Positions 40,486-52,580 of a stretch of 64,000 nucleotides of DNA are shown here, piece by piece. Origin of the DNA: Larix kaempferi (Eukaryota; Streptophyta; Pinopsida; Pinales; Pinaceae); the NCBI GenBank assembly GCA_027924585.1, contig BSBM01000076.1, positions 9,780,001 through 9,844,000 of the forward strand, written 5' to 3'. How positions within the stretch are numbered: the stretch's first letter is position 1; the number at the start of each line of letters is the position of its first letter. Under the pieces are notes generated by a model, which had not been told where the DNA came from, did no database searches, and saw nothing but the letters and a program-made list of their open reading frames with translations. The position numbers were made by a program, and so were the translations under genes.

Positions 40486-41890
40486 ATGCAGTAATTTCAC
40501 TGCCATGTGTCGCTAAATGAAACCTCCATCATCTATCCCTTCTACCCCATCCAGGACTTTTGTTCTCGAACCTTGTTTTTGACAGGGCGAAAGTTCATTG
40601 ACGTCACCGAGTTGTGAAATAGGACCTGATCTTTTTCTCAACAATTTGAACTGTTCAGGTACCACCACATCACAATTTGATCATCCTTTGTTGGGATTGG
40701 CATGCCCCTGCCTTCCGTGATTCTGCATTCAGAAGGCTCATTCCCTTTTTAACCACTGAAATTGTTGAATTTTCCTTAGATATCTCGGGTGAGACCTTGA
40801 GCTTTTCCCACATGAATATCTACGAATGTGCATATGCGGGCTGCTCGTGAACGTTGTTCGTCCGAGTCCTTAATGCTCCTTGCAAGCTTCCACTGGATAT
40901 GAAATGTGCCATTGAGACCACTTATCTTCCAGCTCAAACTAGACAGCTCTGGTAGACTCGCGCATTTAAGCTTTGCGTTCTAGACCAATGAGGCTCAGGA
41001 ACTCCATGATTTAAACTTATACAACTGCTAGAGTATTTGTAGCCTCACCTGCTTGCTCCTCAAAAATTGTGTTTTCCTTGGGTAATGATTACCCAGCTGC
41101 TCTTCGTGCTTTTGGGTGTTGGGAGAAGACTCCACTTTGTATGGCGACGGTGACAGTAATGAGTACTGAAAGACGTTACTTCAAACCGGTGGTAGAGGCT
41201 GACAAGACCACTTAAAGGAGTCTCTTTTGAACCATGTGGTGATTAAAGTACATTGAGGAATTGTATGTCATAAACCACCACTGGTTTCAAGGCCTCCAAA
41301 AAGTAGTTTATGGAGACCACTTTTAGCCCCTTTAACAATCCTGGAGCTGACACGTGGAAGTAGCGGTTTTGTTCGAGGGAGCTACCGAACGTGTTAAACT
41401 TCACGCAACTTCATCACTCTGATGCACGGACGCCTGTCGATCTTCTGATAGGCCTTTCTTGAGATCTGTGCCAGGTGGGCGCAACTTTTGGAATGGGTCC
41501 CTCCTTTCATGTGGACCACCTACATAGCGATTCGTGATATGCAAAAACCACCATGGTGACATTAGCGATTCCAGGGCCCTAGAAAAGTAGTCTGGGGAAA
41601 CCACTTTGAGGCCCCCTGAACAACCGTGGGGATTCCACCTGTCTGAGGCAGTTTTCTGTTAGGGGTGATCTGAGCCGAATAAACGTCGGGTGCTCTAGGG
41701 TCCTGACCGCACTTATTCTCAATTGGTTTGCGAATAACCACTCTTCTGAGCTTCAACTGCATCTGCCTGCCACCACAGTGTGACTGTCTTCTACCTCACC
41801 TGCGTCATTTATTTCTCCAAACTCTCATTCTGAGATATTTTTCAGCCTGGTGACACCAGAGCTGCCTTCGGCTGGTCATAGTACTAACAG
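40486..41890. other. Unassigned region with a diverged duplication
   Basis: No gene is recognised. Two blocks resemble each other: about 41270-41350 and 41550-41640, both with AAACCACCAYGGT, a run like CCYYYAAAAAGTAGT and GGRRACCACTTT. The duplication is old. Confidence 0.4.
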
Positions 41891-42272
41891 GGTGTATTTT
41901 TTTGGGGGAATTAGAGCTGCATAACCATAAAAACATACACTCAATATTGAACCAATTGAGCAAGATGTCCTAAAAAACTCACATTGTATTGATATAGCAT
42001 TCTCTCATGATACAATAACATATAATGAGGTCCCTTATATAAGAATAGTGACCATACAACCATTTCATAATATGGAATGTTTGTTTAGCCATATCCATAA
42101 CTATATGCAACAATATCTCCTTGAATCTCTCTAGTGAACTTCATGAGATCCTCATCCCTAACTTATCTCTTTGTCCTCATATTTTCAATCATACATGGAT
42201 TTTGTGCATTATATGCATCATTATACTTTATAATGTCGCCATTAAATATCACAAGTATGAATTATTCATTCA
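41891..42272 (-). mobile_element. Copia-like 3' LTR remnant (minus strand)
   Basis: On the minus strand a PPT, ATTAAGGGGGAGCA (42273-42286), is followed by TGAATGAATAATTC and AT-rich sequence. It contains CTTATATAAGG at about 42033-42043 as a TATA box. The distal LTR end is unclear. The sequence to the right of the PPT (42287-43050) would be the 3' internal region; no coding domain is recognised there. Confidence 0.45.
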
Positions 42273-42286
42273 TGCTCCCCCTTAAT

Positions 42287-43050
42287 GAATACCTATGATT
42301 CAATCTTGATGTCTGATTTGTATTCATCTTCAATCTTTTGTACTCTGCATCATCTTCAGGCTTCTTCATCTTCAGTCATCTTCATCTTCACCTGCATCTT
42401 CAACTATCTTTTCCTTCTTGTATTGTGCATGAGATGCACCATTCATTGATAAGTTTGGATCTTGATTCAATCATTGGAACTTCTTCATCTTCATATCAGG
42501 GGTTTGTTTGGATGACCCTTAACTATCTGATGGTTTTTATTTTGCTTATTGTCAACCAATACATCAAAATTTAGGGTTTTCCTTGGCTTACTCATAACCA
42601 TTACAACATATTCAGGGTTCTGTATTACCCTTAACCTTCACAAGTGGTTTTTGAATTACCATGAATCAATGACTCATGATTTGATTTAGAAATTACTCAA
42701 GTAGAATACACTGACAATTCTTTCTTTAACATGTGACTCCTTGGACAACCTTAATCACAATTGACTTTTGAAGAACAACTAACTCATGGAATTTATTTTT
42801 TATGTGAGAAATATTGTTGTACATTGTAACATTTTTTTAAAGTAAGATATTATATTACTGCTTCAAAAGGTTACATGGATTCCATTACAGATGACCCTGT
42901 CGGCTTAGTAATAGATCAGCTTCCTGATATACCACTTCTAAAATCGACCCGAGACACTTCACCCTATCAAATCTCAAAAGAACATTTCCTAGCCTTAAAA
43001 AAAACCTCTTGGCCATGCATAACATGATGCTTTAGACCATACAAGGACTT
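42287..43050. other. Unassigned region right of the copia-like PPT
   Basis: The part 42310-42430 is rich in CTTCATCTTCA-type words on the plus strand. No open frame with a recognisable domain is present. It ends where unit X1 begins. Confidence 0.4.
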
Positions 43051-43904
43051 TGTTGATGCCCCGAAAATTGTAGCATCAATCAGCAAGGGATTCTCCCTGG
43101 TAAGCAAGCCCAATTAGATAGCTCATCGTTTGGTATGGGGAATCCATCCGGTTAACGGCCCGACTACCGTATAATATTTAAAGATTTGCTTTCCTTTGTA
43201 CCGGTTACGGCTCGATCCACTATTTATGTATTTTATTTTTTAAGATGAGATGCAAGTGCTGTAATCTAAATGCAAACTGTAAACAAATATATTTTAAAAC
43301 TATTTTAAGCAAATTTAATCTATCCTCGCAAGGAGCAAATTTAAAGGATGAGTAATAAACTGGAAATGCAACCATGAACATCACAGCTAATTGTTAAATT
43401 GAATGAAATCATTTACAGCAGAAAATAAAGATTATCAAAGATAGCCTTGATACAGATAAACATTCTATTACACATTTTACACATAAATTTTGCATGAGAG
43501 AGTGAAAGCATTCAAAACAAAGAAGAAATTCAAATGGTTAAGAATGATCTCACAGTCCATGAGTGAATAATGCAGAAGTAATTCGGCCAGTCATTCAAAC
43601 ATTCCCATAATAAAACTCCATGCAGGCTTCCATCAGGCAAAATAGAACTTCCTTTATTAATGTAGAGAAATAGTTCACGTACAGCATAAGTCTGTCCTTT
43701 CCCCTTCCAAAAGTCCTTTCTATCTCTTCTATTCCTATATTAATAGATTTTACAAAACTTGTCTCTTCTCAAAACCTAATCATAGGAGAAAACAAAAGTT
43801 TGTCTTCTAGTGCCTACAGAGACAAAAAACATTTACAGCTGTATTTTAACATATTTATACAATAAACAAATTTCCAGCTATCTTTTCTCAAAATTATAAT
43901 AAAA

Positions 43905-46900
43905 CTAATTAAGTCCTAGGTGGCCCTGCTGCCTCATTTGGTCGCTCCTCCTCTGTTGATTTGTTTTCTCCAACAGGCACGCTTGCTTTTGCTGATTTTT
44001 CCACCTCTTGAATGTAACTTTCCACTGGCTAATTTCTCTCAAGATGGTTTTTCCTCTCACTGAGATTGTCACCTTCCGTGCTATCTTGTGTTTGCGCAAA
44101 TCTGATTTGACACTCGTTACCCCTGCTACATCCTCCTGCGCAATGTCTTCCAAGAAAAAGGTGTGAACATCGGTTTGCTCAATGAATTGATGGAGGTCTT
44201 CTGAGGTTATAGCCTCTATCTTCTTTAGATAGTCTAACTCTGCATTCAAATTACCCCACAATTTTGTCATGCGATGTTCTCTCAGGAAACTCATAAATGG
44301 TCTGAGGTAAAGCCATGTGACACTTCTCGTGGGTTTCTCGGATTTTGGAGTAGACAATGTGGCATTTTTGTATGGTCTTCTAGATATCACAACTTAATTT
44401 GTTACCACAATCCCTACAAAACTCGAGGACTCCTGCATCCATGTCCAATTCCTCATCGGTTGTAGCGCGCAAGTTTGAGGGGAAACCAGACTTTCCTTTC
44501 CTCCATTCAAATTGTTCCTTAATTTCTACCACGTGTTGCGCATACTTGTCCTTTATTTTGAGCACCTCAACCTCAATGGATGTCGTCCTTGCTATCATTT
44601 ATTTCATCCTGCAGACCTCTTCAGAAATCAACACTAGCAATTGATGAATCTTTTCTTGCATGCCGCAGGCTTGCTTGTAAAATGTAGACAAGTCCTACCT
44701 CTTTTTAGTTACCTAGTCTTTGATACATTCTAACAGTTCTTCCTTTTCTTTTATCAGCCTTTGCAACTGAGGCTTGAAGGAAACAATTTGTTGAACACTG
44801 CTGGCTTCATGATTTTCTAATTCTGTTACGCAAACCTTTAAGACCTTTTGCTCATCCTCTGAGATTGCCAGTTGCATTTCTAGTGAATTCTTTTCATTTT
44901 CGAGCTACCGTATCTTCAAAGTTGTTTCTTTCTTCTCTTCTGTAATCTCTTTGTACTTATTTTTTAATTCATTTCCCTCTAACACCTCCTTCTTCCTGTC
45001 ATCTTTTATCTTGAAACATAGCTCCATGTAGTTCTTAACATCGTCAACCAGACGATTGACGTTAGCTTTACTTTCTTAGGATGAAGCTACCGAGCAGGAC
45101 GCTGTGAACACAGGATCGATGTCGGTCCCTTGGGAAAGTGTGGTTTTTGATACTCTGAGTTCATATAGGTCCTGTCCAATCTCCATTTTCTTTACTGATC
45201 TGTCAACAATAGTCTTCTTTCTTGGGTGAAAATAAACGGAATCTAGGTTGGCCACTTGGCGCTGCTTTCTGGGGTTGTATGGGGTAAGTGCTAACTCTTC
45301 AGTGATGACAACCCCTTCATTAGCTATCCCTGGTTGGTTTAGTGTTTCCAGATCCAATTCCATGGCCTATGGGATGGATGTGCCTTGTTCCACGACTTTC
45401 TCAGCTTCTTCTTTCTCTTGCCTTTCTGCAAGCTCTGCTAACTCTGTTTGTAACCTTTCTGCTTCTCCTTGCATGGTTTTCTCAGCCTCTTCCTGCTGCA
45501 GTTTAGCAGCTTGTTCTTGCAAGATTATTTCTTCTTCCTCTTGCTGCAATTTGGCAGCTTGCTCTTGTAGGATTCTCTCTTCCTCATCTCTCGGGGCTTT
45601 TGCCTCTTGCTCCCTCTGGACTCTAGATGCTTCCGCATCTTACTGCTGCTTGACCTCCTGCTCCTTTTGGAGCCTCTCTTCTTCTTCCTTTTCCTTCCCT
45701 TTTGACTCCTCTGATTGAGATGCTGCTTCCTCTTGTTCCTTCTAGATCAACCCAACAAGCTTGGGGTTGGAACGTTTTCCACTTTTACGGCGGTAGCATT
45801 TTCCCAATTCAGTTAAGTTCCCGACACTTCGGAAAAATTGTTCATCTTGGTCCATAATATGTGTGTACTCATAGGAAGTTTTGACATCAAGACAATGTTT
45901 AGCAATCTTGCCACCAGGATCATGCCTCCTAAAAGGCTTTGTGCCGAAATGAAAGACTTCTAAGCGTTGAGAAAAATTTTCACCCTCTCTTGCCCTCGGG
46001 AGGCTGTATGAACCGATGGTGAAGGGCATTGGTGGATATATACCTTTCTTCCTCTATGTGAGGATCTTGCTGATTCCACAAGTGCCGAAGAGCTACCTTA
46101 AAGCTTCCTTGTGCACTACAAAATCTGTAACATATCACGGAAACAAAAAGGGAGCTTGAGATCCTCCACTCATTCGGATGTAGGTGCCTTCGGTGGAGAA
46201 GTTGTAATCTCCAAACTCTTCTATGATGGGCATGGCATTCTCAAACATGCAATTTGGCTCTTCTATAAAAATGAGTTGATACAGGGGCATGATGAGTTTC
46301 TCACAAATCTTCTTGTAGTGGTTTGCATATTTGCTTGCCCATGTGGGTTGGTAAGCTACAAAGAGCGAAGTCTCTTTTATATTCCATATACAATCCAAAT
46401 CCAGGAAGGTGTGTTTGCTTAACAAGCAATCCATCAAATAAGAAGACATGAAGAAGTCAGCCTTCTTCTGGTTCAGGCCTCCTTGAGCAACGATTAAATG
46501 TGAGACCATACTGTCTGAAATTATGTCATCCCAACTGAATATTGTGCTGGACATGGCTACATGGACCATCACTAGTACCCAGCCTAGTTTGAAAACGTTT
46601 CCATTCAACATGCCGAAAATCCGACTCAGCATTAAGGAAATGAGTCTATAAGGAGTCCTTAGAAGGGTAATTTCATATTCATTGTTGTTCCTTTGTCTGA
46701 TTTGTCTTTCACTTATCATCATCTCTCTGGCAGACTCCAAAGGGTCCATAGTTTGCTTTACTATCCCCTCATCATCCCACCAAGTTCTTGCCTGGAGCAA
46801 TTTGTAAGTAGGCGTGATGTGTTCAAGTGCAAAAGATGCCAGACTCATCCCAACCTTGTTATTAATGAACCTTGTATCAGTCTTAACATGAGGAATTATC

Positions 46901-47229
46901 TAGCCGATGACCTCGAAGCATGGGAATAGCTCGGGACGAGTCGCTGCCTTATGGAGACTGGATTTCTTGATGTTTGAATAGACCATAGTTTCTTCTACGG
47001 ATGCTTGAGGGTAATTCTGATCTTTGATAAACCTGTATAAGTCGCCCCATTGAAATTTCAGGGCAAAACTTCCTAGGGCCACGCCGGTGACATCTTGTGT
47101 ATCACTGAACATGGTTTCAAGCAATGTGTCTAGCAAAATCTCTACGTCAAAGTCCGATTTTGAAAGCTTAGCTTTCCGTCTGGCAGACTTCCTATGCATG
47201 TCAAACCTGTGATGAAGAGGGTAGCACAA
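43905..47229 (-). pseudogene. X1 copy of the unknown coiled-coil protein gene
   Basis: The minus strand from the probable start MHRKSARRKAKLSK (about 47200) downwards is collinear with the X2 gene over its whole length. Nearly all is in one frame with at least ten in-frame stops and one frameshift near 44400-44300. Conserved blocks include FQWGDLYRFIKDQNYP, RPELFPCFEVIG, LMLSRIFGMLNGNVFKLGW, KKADFFMSSYLMDCLLSK and EEFGDYNFSTEGTYIRMSGG. Also shared are FHFGTKPFRRHDPGGKIAKH, a Glu-rich coiled coil (about 45700-45380) and WRKGKSGFPSNL. A splice-like acceptor (CTTCATCACAG/G) stands just before the start. I do not recognise the family; there is no enzymatic motif. Confidence 0.75.
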
Positions 47230-48532
47230 ATAAGGAGTCTAACTAATTCCTGAGCAACCATTGCTAGAAAAAACACATCTTTACGATTTATAGCATTAAG
47301 CAAAAATTGAGCATGCAACAGTATTGGATTTCAAACTAAAAAGGCCTTTCTAAGACAAAGGTGATGAGGAAAAACTTCTAAACAAAAAACACCCACGCAA
47401 CAGCTCATAATGCAATTTACACAAAGAACGAACGCTGCTAGCCAGCATTTGACCATATTTTTAAAACAATTATTCTACTGTCATCAGCTTTTGAAAGAAA
47501 ATACACAGTTACGCAAAGCGTTATTAGTGCGGGACATAAAGGGTGTTCCCAACACATCTACGGCTTTATGGCTTTAACGCATGGCTTTATCATTTGGTGC
47601 ATGCTTCATTTCCCACAATGGTGAGTGCATTTTGGCATTTCCAGGTTTTAGCAAACGTGCGCTACAGACCAGAGTATGTGCTATAAAGCTAATATGTTAT
47701 TCGTGGCTTTAAAACTCTGATAAGGATTTCCTAGGATTAGCCATTATCAATAAAGCCGATGCGGGGGGGAACTTTCCTAAAATACTTGAGAAACAATAGT
47801 CGACAGGCTGAAAAGCATATGCACATAAGGTGTCTTTCCTGGGTCGTGGTTCGAGGGGAGAAAATGAGAAATTTGTGCTTTTATGGGTTTTAAGGGAGGT
47901 CTGGCCATTATGCACAGGGGTTTTCTTATATCATGCGGAGGTGGCGGGAAAAACGAATCCTTAAAAGCTTAAAATGGGGGAAAATGAGCCTCGGATAGAG
48001 TTTCTTTCAGCTGAAAACAAAGGGGAGAAAAACTCCTACCTGTCAGTCTTAGAATGGCCTCTCGATGGTTGATGCACGTACCCAGATGGTGACTAAAATC
48101 TCCCAAATGGTGAATGTCGAACTCCACTTCTCCTTGGAAATAGTGAAATGAATGACAACCCCGCTCTATGCATCTATATATAGCATGGGCATTTAATCCC
48201 CACGAGTTGGGCCAGTTGGCGTCTTAATGAGCACGGGGCTCAAGGAAACAAGTGGTTAATTCCGCACGGGGTGGCAATAAAACTTCACCAACTTACCTTT
48301 CGCACATACCCAAAATTTAGTCTTCCCTATGGCGGCGTTCGAACTGTTATCTTACGCATAACGGGAAGCAATTTCAGGGTTAACTCCTGCGATCGAGAGC
48401 TGCGCCCGAAGATTGAAGCGAGGTCAGCATCTAAGATTAGAAACAGCGCAAACGGTGGTAACTTTAGCCATAGACTCTGCGACCAAAAGTTTCGATGAAG
48501 AGGGCGAGGCGCACAAAAAGGGCAGCAATTTT
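47230..48532 (-). other. 5' region of the X1 gene
   Basis: No protein domain is seen. A splice-donor-like GACAG/GTAGGAG (minus strand, about 48034) and an acceptor near 47207 would define a 5'-UTR intron. The upstream part (48260-48532) has loosely repeated phrases around CTGCGAC/GCTGCGCC. Confidence 0.4.
48174..48183 (-). promoter_or_regulatory. TATA box of the X1 gene
   Basis: CTATATATAG on the minus strand lies about 140 bp before the donor-like site and 950-980 bp before the start codon. The spacing is plausible for a TATA promoter with a 5'-UTR intron. Confidence 0.4.
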
Positions 48533-49266
48533 TGTAAGAATCTACAAGAGATCTGGAAGCTGTAGCAACTCATAATCAAACTAACAAATATGTTGCAAGA
48601 AGAAGAGAAGGAGATACTCAATGATCACTCATAAACACAATAGAATAGAACAATATCTCAGTATTATACAATGAATAATAATGTAAGTGAATGAATACAA
48701 TATCCATGAAGATGGCATCATATAGGATTCGAATAGGCCAAGTAGGGCATTCGAATTCCTAACTCAAAGTGTGGCTTGGATGATAGTGGAGTCATCATCT
48801 AGTCAATGTATCAGTCATCAATGGTAACAGTCAGTCAAATGTGGTTAACTGAGTCTAACTGAGTGAGGTAGGAACTAACTGAATGAAGGAGGCTCAATGG
48901 AGGGTGCATGAGGAGCTAACTGGAGTCAGAATGGGCAGACTAGTCTCACTGGAGGTCCATCGGAGTGAAATAGTCAGTGGGGGAGTCAATCTAGCCTTAA
49001 TTCAAGGAAGAACTGAGTGATAACTGACTGGTAGGTGAGAAAGGCGCCTAACTGGCTGTGGTAGGTGAGAAAGGCACACTTTCCATGCAAAAGACTGGAG
49101 AAGGGCGCCTTTGGTAGGTGGGAGCCTCCCTGGGGGCTGTAGACAGGCTGTGGAGAGCTAGAACCAAGCTCTAGGAGCTGGGAGGTCCACCATGATGATG
49201 ACTGGATGCATGCAGAAAGCATGTATGCATGCAAAACTGAAAAATGATGGGGAGAATATTCCAACA
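48533..49266 (-). mobile_element. 3' LTR of element C (L1)
   Basis: 734 bp. On the minus strand it runs from TGTTGGAATATTCTCC to TAGATTCTTACA. It is directly preceded on that strand by a PPT, GCTTGCGGGGGGG (49267-49279). It is less similar to L2 than L2 is to L3. Confidence 0.92.
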
Positions 49267-49279
49267 CCCCCCCGCAAGC
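49267..49279 (-). other. Polypurine tract of element C
   Basis: On the minus strand GCTTGCGGGGGGG immediately precedes the LTR start TGTTGG. Confidence 0.8.
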
Positions 49280-49646
49280 TATACTGTGAGAAAATAACTG
49301 AAGAGTAGGTCCCTGGTGACTAAGACCAAAGGTCACCCTGTAAAACAGCAAGATAGGGCCCTGGTTACTGAGACCAAAGGTTACCCCGTACAATCAATCT
49401 AAAATAAACTAAGTGAGGAAAGAGGGAAAACCCAGTGGGAAGAAAGCCCTCCCTCAAAATAGACTGAAGGTGTTAAAGTAGCATATCATGACTTACACCT
49501 GAAGGACGCAAGTGTCCTTCTTTTTCAAAGAAGGATCAATCGATATGCAATAGATCGAAAATGTGAGAAGGATGAAACCTTCCATTCTGAAAATCCGATC
49601 TGGCTCTTCTATGATCATGTGAATCACCAACCAAATCACTAGCAGA
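49280..49646 (-). other. 3' non-coding segment of element C
   Basis: Contains a direct repeat of about 45 bp (GTCCCTGGTGACTAAGACC... and GCCCTGGTTACTGAGACC..., about 49305-49390). No gene is seen. Confidence 0.6.
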
Positions 49647-51653
49647 TCAGAGTGTAATGGTTGCCCATCGATAAAGAGGAGGAATATTATGTTCTTGTGG
49701 ATCTAGATCTCCCATTCGCTCATCTTCATGATTAGTTGCTAAACCTTCAGGTTCTTGTGGATTTGGATCTAGCATTCCCTCATCATCATCTCTATTTGAA
49801 ATATCATGTGAATAAACAAGTAAAACTAGCTTATCATCACATACAAACTCTGAATCTGAAATCTCATGAGGAGAAGCAAGTAAAACTGGCTCACCATCAC
49901 ATGCAAACTTTGAATCTGAAATCTCATGTGAAGAAGCAAGTGAAACTGGCTCATCATCACTTCCAAATTCTGAATTTGATGATGATGGATCTTCAACAAG
50001 ATCACTAGTGGATGTAGTAGTGATGGCCCTATTGACCATAGGAGTTGAAACAATAGGTGCTAGATCTCCAAGTTCTTGTGGATCTGGATCTAGCATTTGC
50101 ACTTCTTCAAGAGTCCTCTTTTTCTCAATCTTCTTAGATCGATCCTTGCCTTTCAAGCAACTTTTGCAGGTGCCATGAGCAATCTTGCTATTTGGTAGAC
50201 CATCAACCACATTTCGAGCTAGCTTGTAGTTGAGATGAGATAGTCTACTCTCTTCATGAGTATGAGAGAGAAGAGCAGACTCCTTTGAGAGACGTAAGAA
50301 GTGTGAAAACTCATAGAGTTTTGTCTCATGATTTGCAACTCCTTTTGCAATGATTTCCCCTGAAACCATGTATTGTATCTTGACTTCATTTGGAGAAAAG
50401 ATCACCCTTTTGGGTTCTCCAATATGAGTCATTTGATACACCGAAAGTAAGTTTGCTGCAAGAGAAGGAACATAAAGCACATCAGAAAAGTAACAATGGT
50501 CAAGATTGATTCTTCCAATCCCCTAAGAGGAGACTTCTGAATCATTGCCCAATTTGATGGAATGGCCAACTGATCTTTTGAAACTAGAGAAGAGATATTT
50601 GGAGGAAGACATGTGTCTTGATGCTCCTGAATCTATGATGAAATAAGAATATGTTGATGCACTTGTCATGAAGGCATGACATCTTTCTTTGTCTTCGGAT
50701 CCAGAAGGTTCAATATCATGATCTCTCTTCCTTGTACATGCAAGTACAGGAAGATTGTTCTTCGCAAGTAACCGAGCCATCAAATCTATGGTCTTCTTCA
50801 TGCAAGTACTATCAGGATGATAACCTCTAAGACAATATGTGCACTTGGATCTTCTCTTCTGAGAATGCTTAGTCTTTCTAGAGTTCGAAGCCCTATCTGA
50901 CTAGTATGGACTATCTGTAGGCCTTGTATCATTCGATCTCTTGACAAAAATATTTTTCTTGTTGTTACCATTAGCTCTCTCTGCAACTGTAAGGGCTGAA
51001 TCCAATTTGGGTTTGATTATTCCTATAGAGATCAACTTCTCTTCCTCTTGAGTAAGAGATTGTGTGAAATCATCAAATGAGGGAAACTTCCATTTTGGAA
51101 TGGACAACCTAGCTGACTAGAAAGTAGAGACAAAAACTGAGAAGTTTTCCCCCAACTTTGAGAGAATGGAAAGTATAAGCTGCTTGTCTTCTTTCACTAT
51201 CTCATATCTTTTCAACTAGGATATCTAGCTTTTGAACTTGGTGAGAAAGGCATTAATAGATTCGAAGCTGTTAGGACTCAGACATATGAGCTCATTCTCC
51301 AATTTGTGTCCTTGCATATCATCTTTCGGTCCAAAAAGAGATTTGAGCTTGTCCCAAACCTCTTTAGGAGATGTAAGATCGATGACATGAAAGTGAAGAT
51401 CTTCAGAAATTGAGAGAAGGAGGAGACCAATTGCTTCATCAAGTCGATCCAAGTACTTGGACTTTTCAACTACACTAGTTGGTTCTACCATCGTTCTGTT
51501 GAGTATTTGGGTGAAGCTCTTTGATCTCATGAAGAGAGTCATTTTGGATTTCCACCCAACATAGTTGGAAGATGTAAGCTTTAGATCCATCTGAACAGAG
51601 AAAGTCGAATAGTTGAAGAAGATTCCGAACGGGTGAATAAACTTGCAAAACAA
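49647..51653 (-). pseudogene. Copia gag-protease polyprotein (element C)
   Basis: One frame with five in-frame stops (about 51224, 51212, 51119, 50900, 50522). Gag opens at about 51590: MDLKLTSSNYVGWKSKMTLF, then EAIGLLLLSISEDLHFHVID and KEVWDKLKSLFG. A zinc knuckle CTYCLRGYHPDSTC is at about 50845, followed by the protease site IIDSGASRHMSS at about 50640. Then DVLYVPSLAANLLSV and a GAG-preintegrase segment (LSHLNYKLARNVVDGLP...CKSCLKGK) in which the first His is not evident. Right after KGKDRSKK the frame enters an acidic Ser-rich repeat and ends. Integrase core, RT and RNase H are missing, so the element needs them in trans. Confidence 0.88.
49800..50000 (-). repeat. Acidic 20-residue repeat in the C polyprotein
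   Basis: Three 60-bp direct repeats encode variants of SEFGSDDEPVSLASSHEISD (the second and third are SKFACDGEPVLLASPHEISD-like and SEFVCDDKLVLLVYSHDIS-like). They occupy the place where integrase core and RT would be. Confidence 0.8.
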
Positions 51654-51871
51654 GAAAAGTTGTGCTGATGGAGAATGCTACACTTCGACTGAACACTCCC
51701 TTAAGGACACTTGGCACATACACTAAGTCCTCCACACCTAGCTAGACCTCACTGGATTTCTCCAATGAATTCAAGTAATAGCACCAAGATTTGTTGTGGA
51801 AACTCAGAGGCTTCTGGTGCACAAGTGAAAGATAGCTGCTCAAAGAAATGCTGCAATTCGAATAGCTACTT

Positions 51872-51886
51872 CCTGCTCTGATACCA
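51872..51886 (-). other. Primer binding site of element C
   Basis: On the minus strand TGGTATCAGAGCAGG directly follows the LTR end CAGATTCTTACA, a tRNA-iMet type site. Confidence 0.92.
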
Positions 51887-52580
51887 TGTAAGAATCTGCA
51901 AGAGATCTGGCAGCTGTAGCAACTCACAATCAAACTAACAAATATGTTGCAAGAAGAAGAGAAGGAGACACTCAATGATCACTCATAAACACAGTAGAAT
52001 AGAACAATATCTCAGTATTATACAATGAATAAGAATGTAAGTGAATGAATACAATAGCCATGAAGATGGCATCATATAGGATTTGAATAGGCCAAGTAGG
52101 GCATTCAAATTCCTAACTCAGAGTGTGGCTTGGATGATAGTGGAGTCATTATCTAGTCAATGTATCAGTCATCAATGGTAATAGTCAGTCAAGTGTGGTT
52201 AACTGAGTCTAACTGAGTGAGGTAGGCACTAACTGAATGAAGAAGGCTCAGTGGAGGGCGCATGAGGAGATAACTGGAGTCAGAATGGGCAGGCTAGTCT
52301 CACTGGAGGTCCATCAGAGTGAAACAGTCAGTGGGGGAGTCAATCTAGCCTTAAATCAAGGAAGAACTAAGTGATAGCTGACTGGTAGGTGAGAAAGGCA
52401 CCTAACTGGCTGTGGTAGGTGAGAAATGCGCACTTGCCATGAAAAAGACTGGAGAAGGGCGCCTTTGGTAGGTGGGAGGCCCCCTGGGGGCTGTGGAGAG
52501 CTAGAACCAAGCTCTAGGAGCTGGGAGGTCGACCATGATGATGACTGGATGCATGCAGAATGCATGTATGCATGCAAACT
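51887..52580 (-). mobile_element. 5' LTR of element C (L2), outer end missing
   Basis: About 694 bp. It matches L1 and L3 but stops 28 bp short of the TGTTGGAATATTCTCC start, at GCATGCAAACT, where unit X2 begins. It has a private 10-bp deletion in the GGGGGCTGTAGACAGGC segment. Confidence 0.88.

Larger units (their letters stand above)
43051..48532. mobile_element. Unit X1, left part (interrupted by element C)
   Basis: X1 starts TGTTGATGCCCCG, with a terminal fold-back TTGATGC...GCATCAA. It continues to 48532, where element C is inserted; its right part resumes at 60084 and ends at 60548. Total length is about 5.95 kb. It is a diverged homologue of X2 (roughly 70-80% in conserved stretches). 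Its minus strand carries the same coiled-coil protein gene. The ends TGTTG...CAACA and a PBS-like sequence after the right end suggest a very long LTR. Confidence 0.6.
48533..52580 (-). mobile_element. Copia element C, gag-protease only
   Basis: A minus-strand element with 3' LTR (48533-49266), a 2.6-kb interior, PBS and 5' LTR (51887-52580, lacking its last 28 bp). The interior encodes gag, protease and the integrase zinc region, then jumps to an acidic repeat region; integrase core, RT and RNase H are absent. It is inserted in unit X1: ATTTT (48528-48532) flanks its left end, and GTTTT (60084-60088) flanks the right end of the related LTR L3. Confidence 0.88.

Noticed and set aside
45248-45718. 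Ser/Cys-rich plus-strand frame of 156 codons
   Set aside because: It is the antisense of the Glu-rich coiled coil of the X1 gene; GAG/GAA codons read backwards give Ser/Leu-rich frames.
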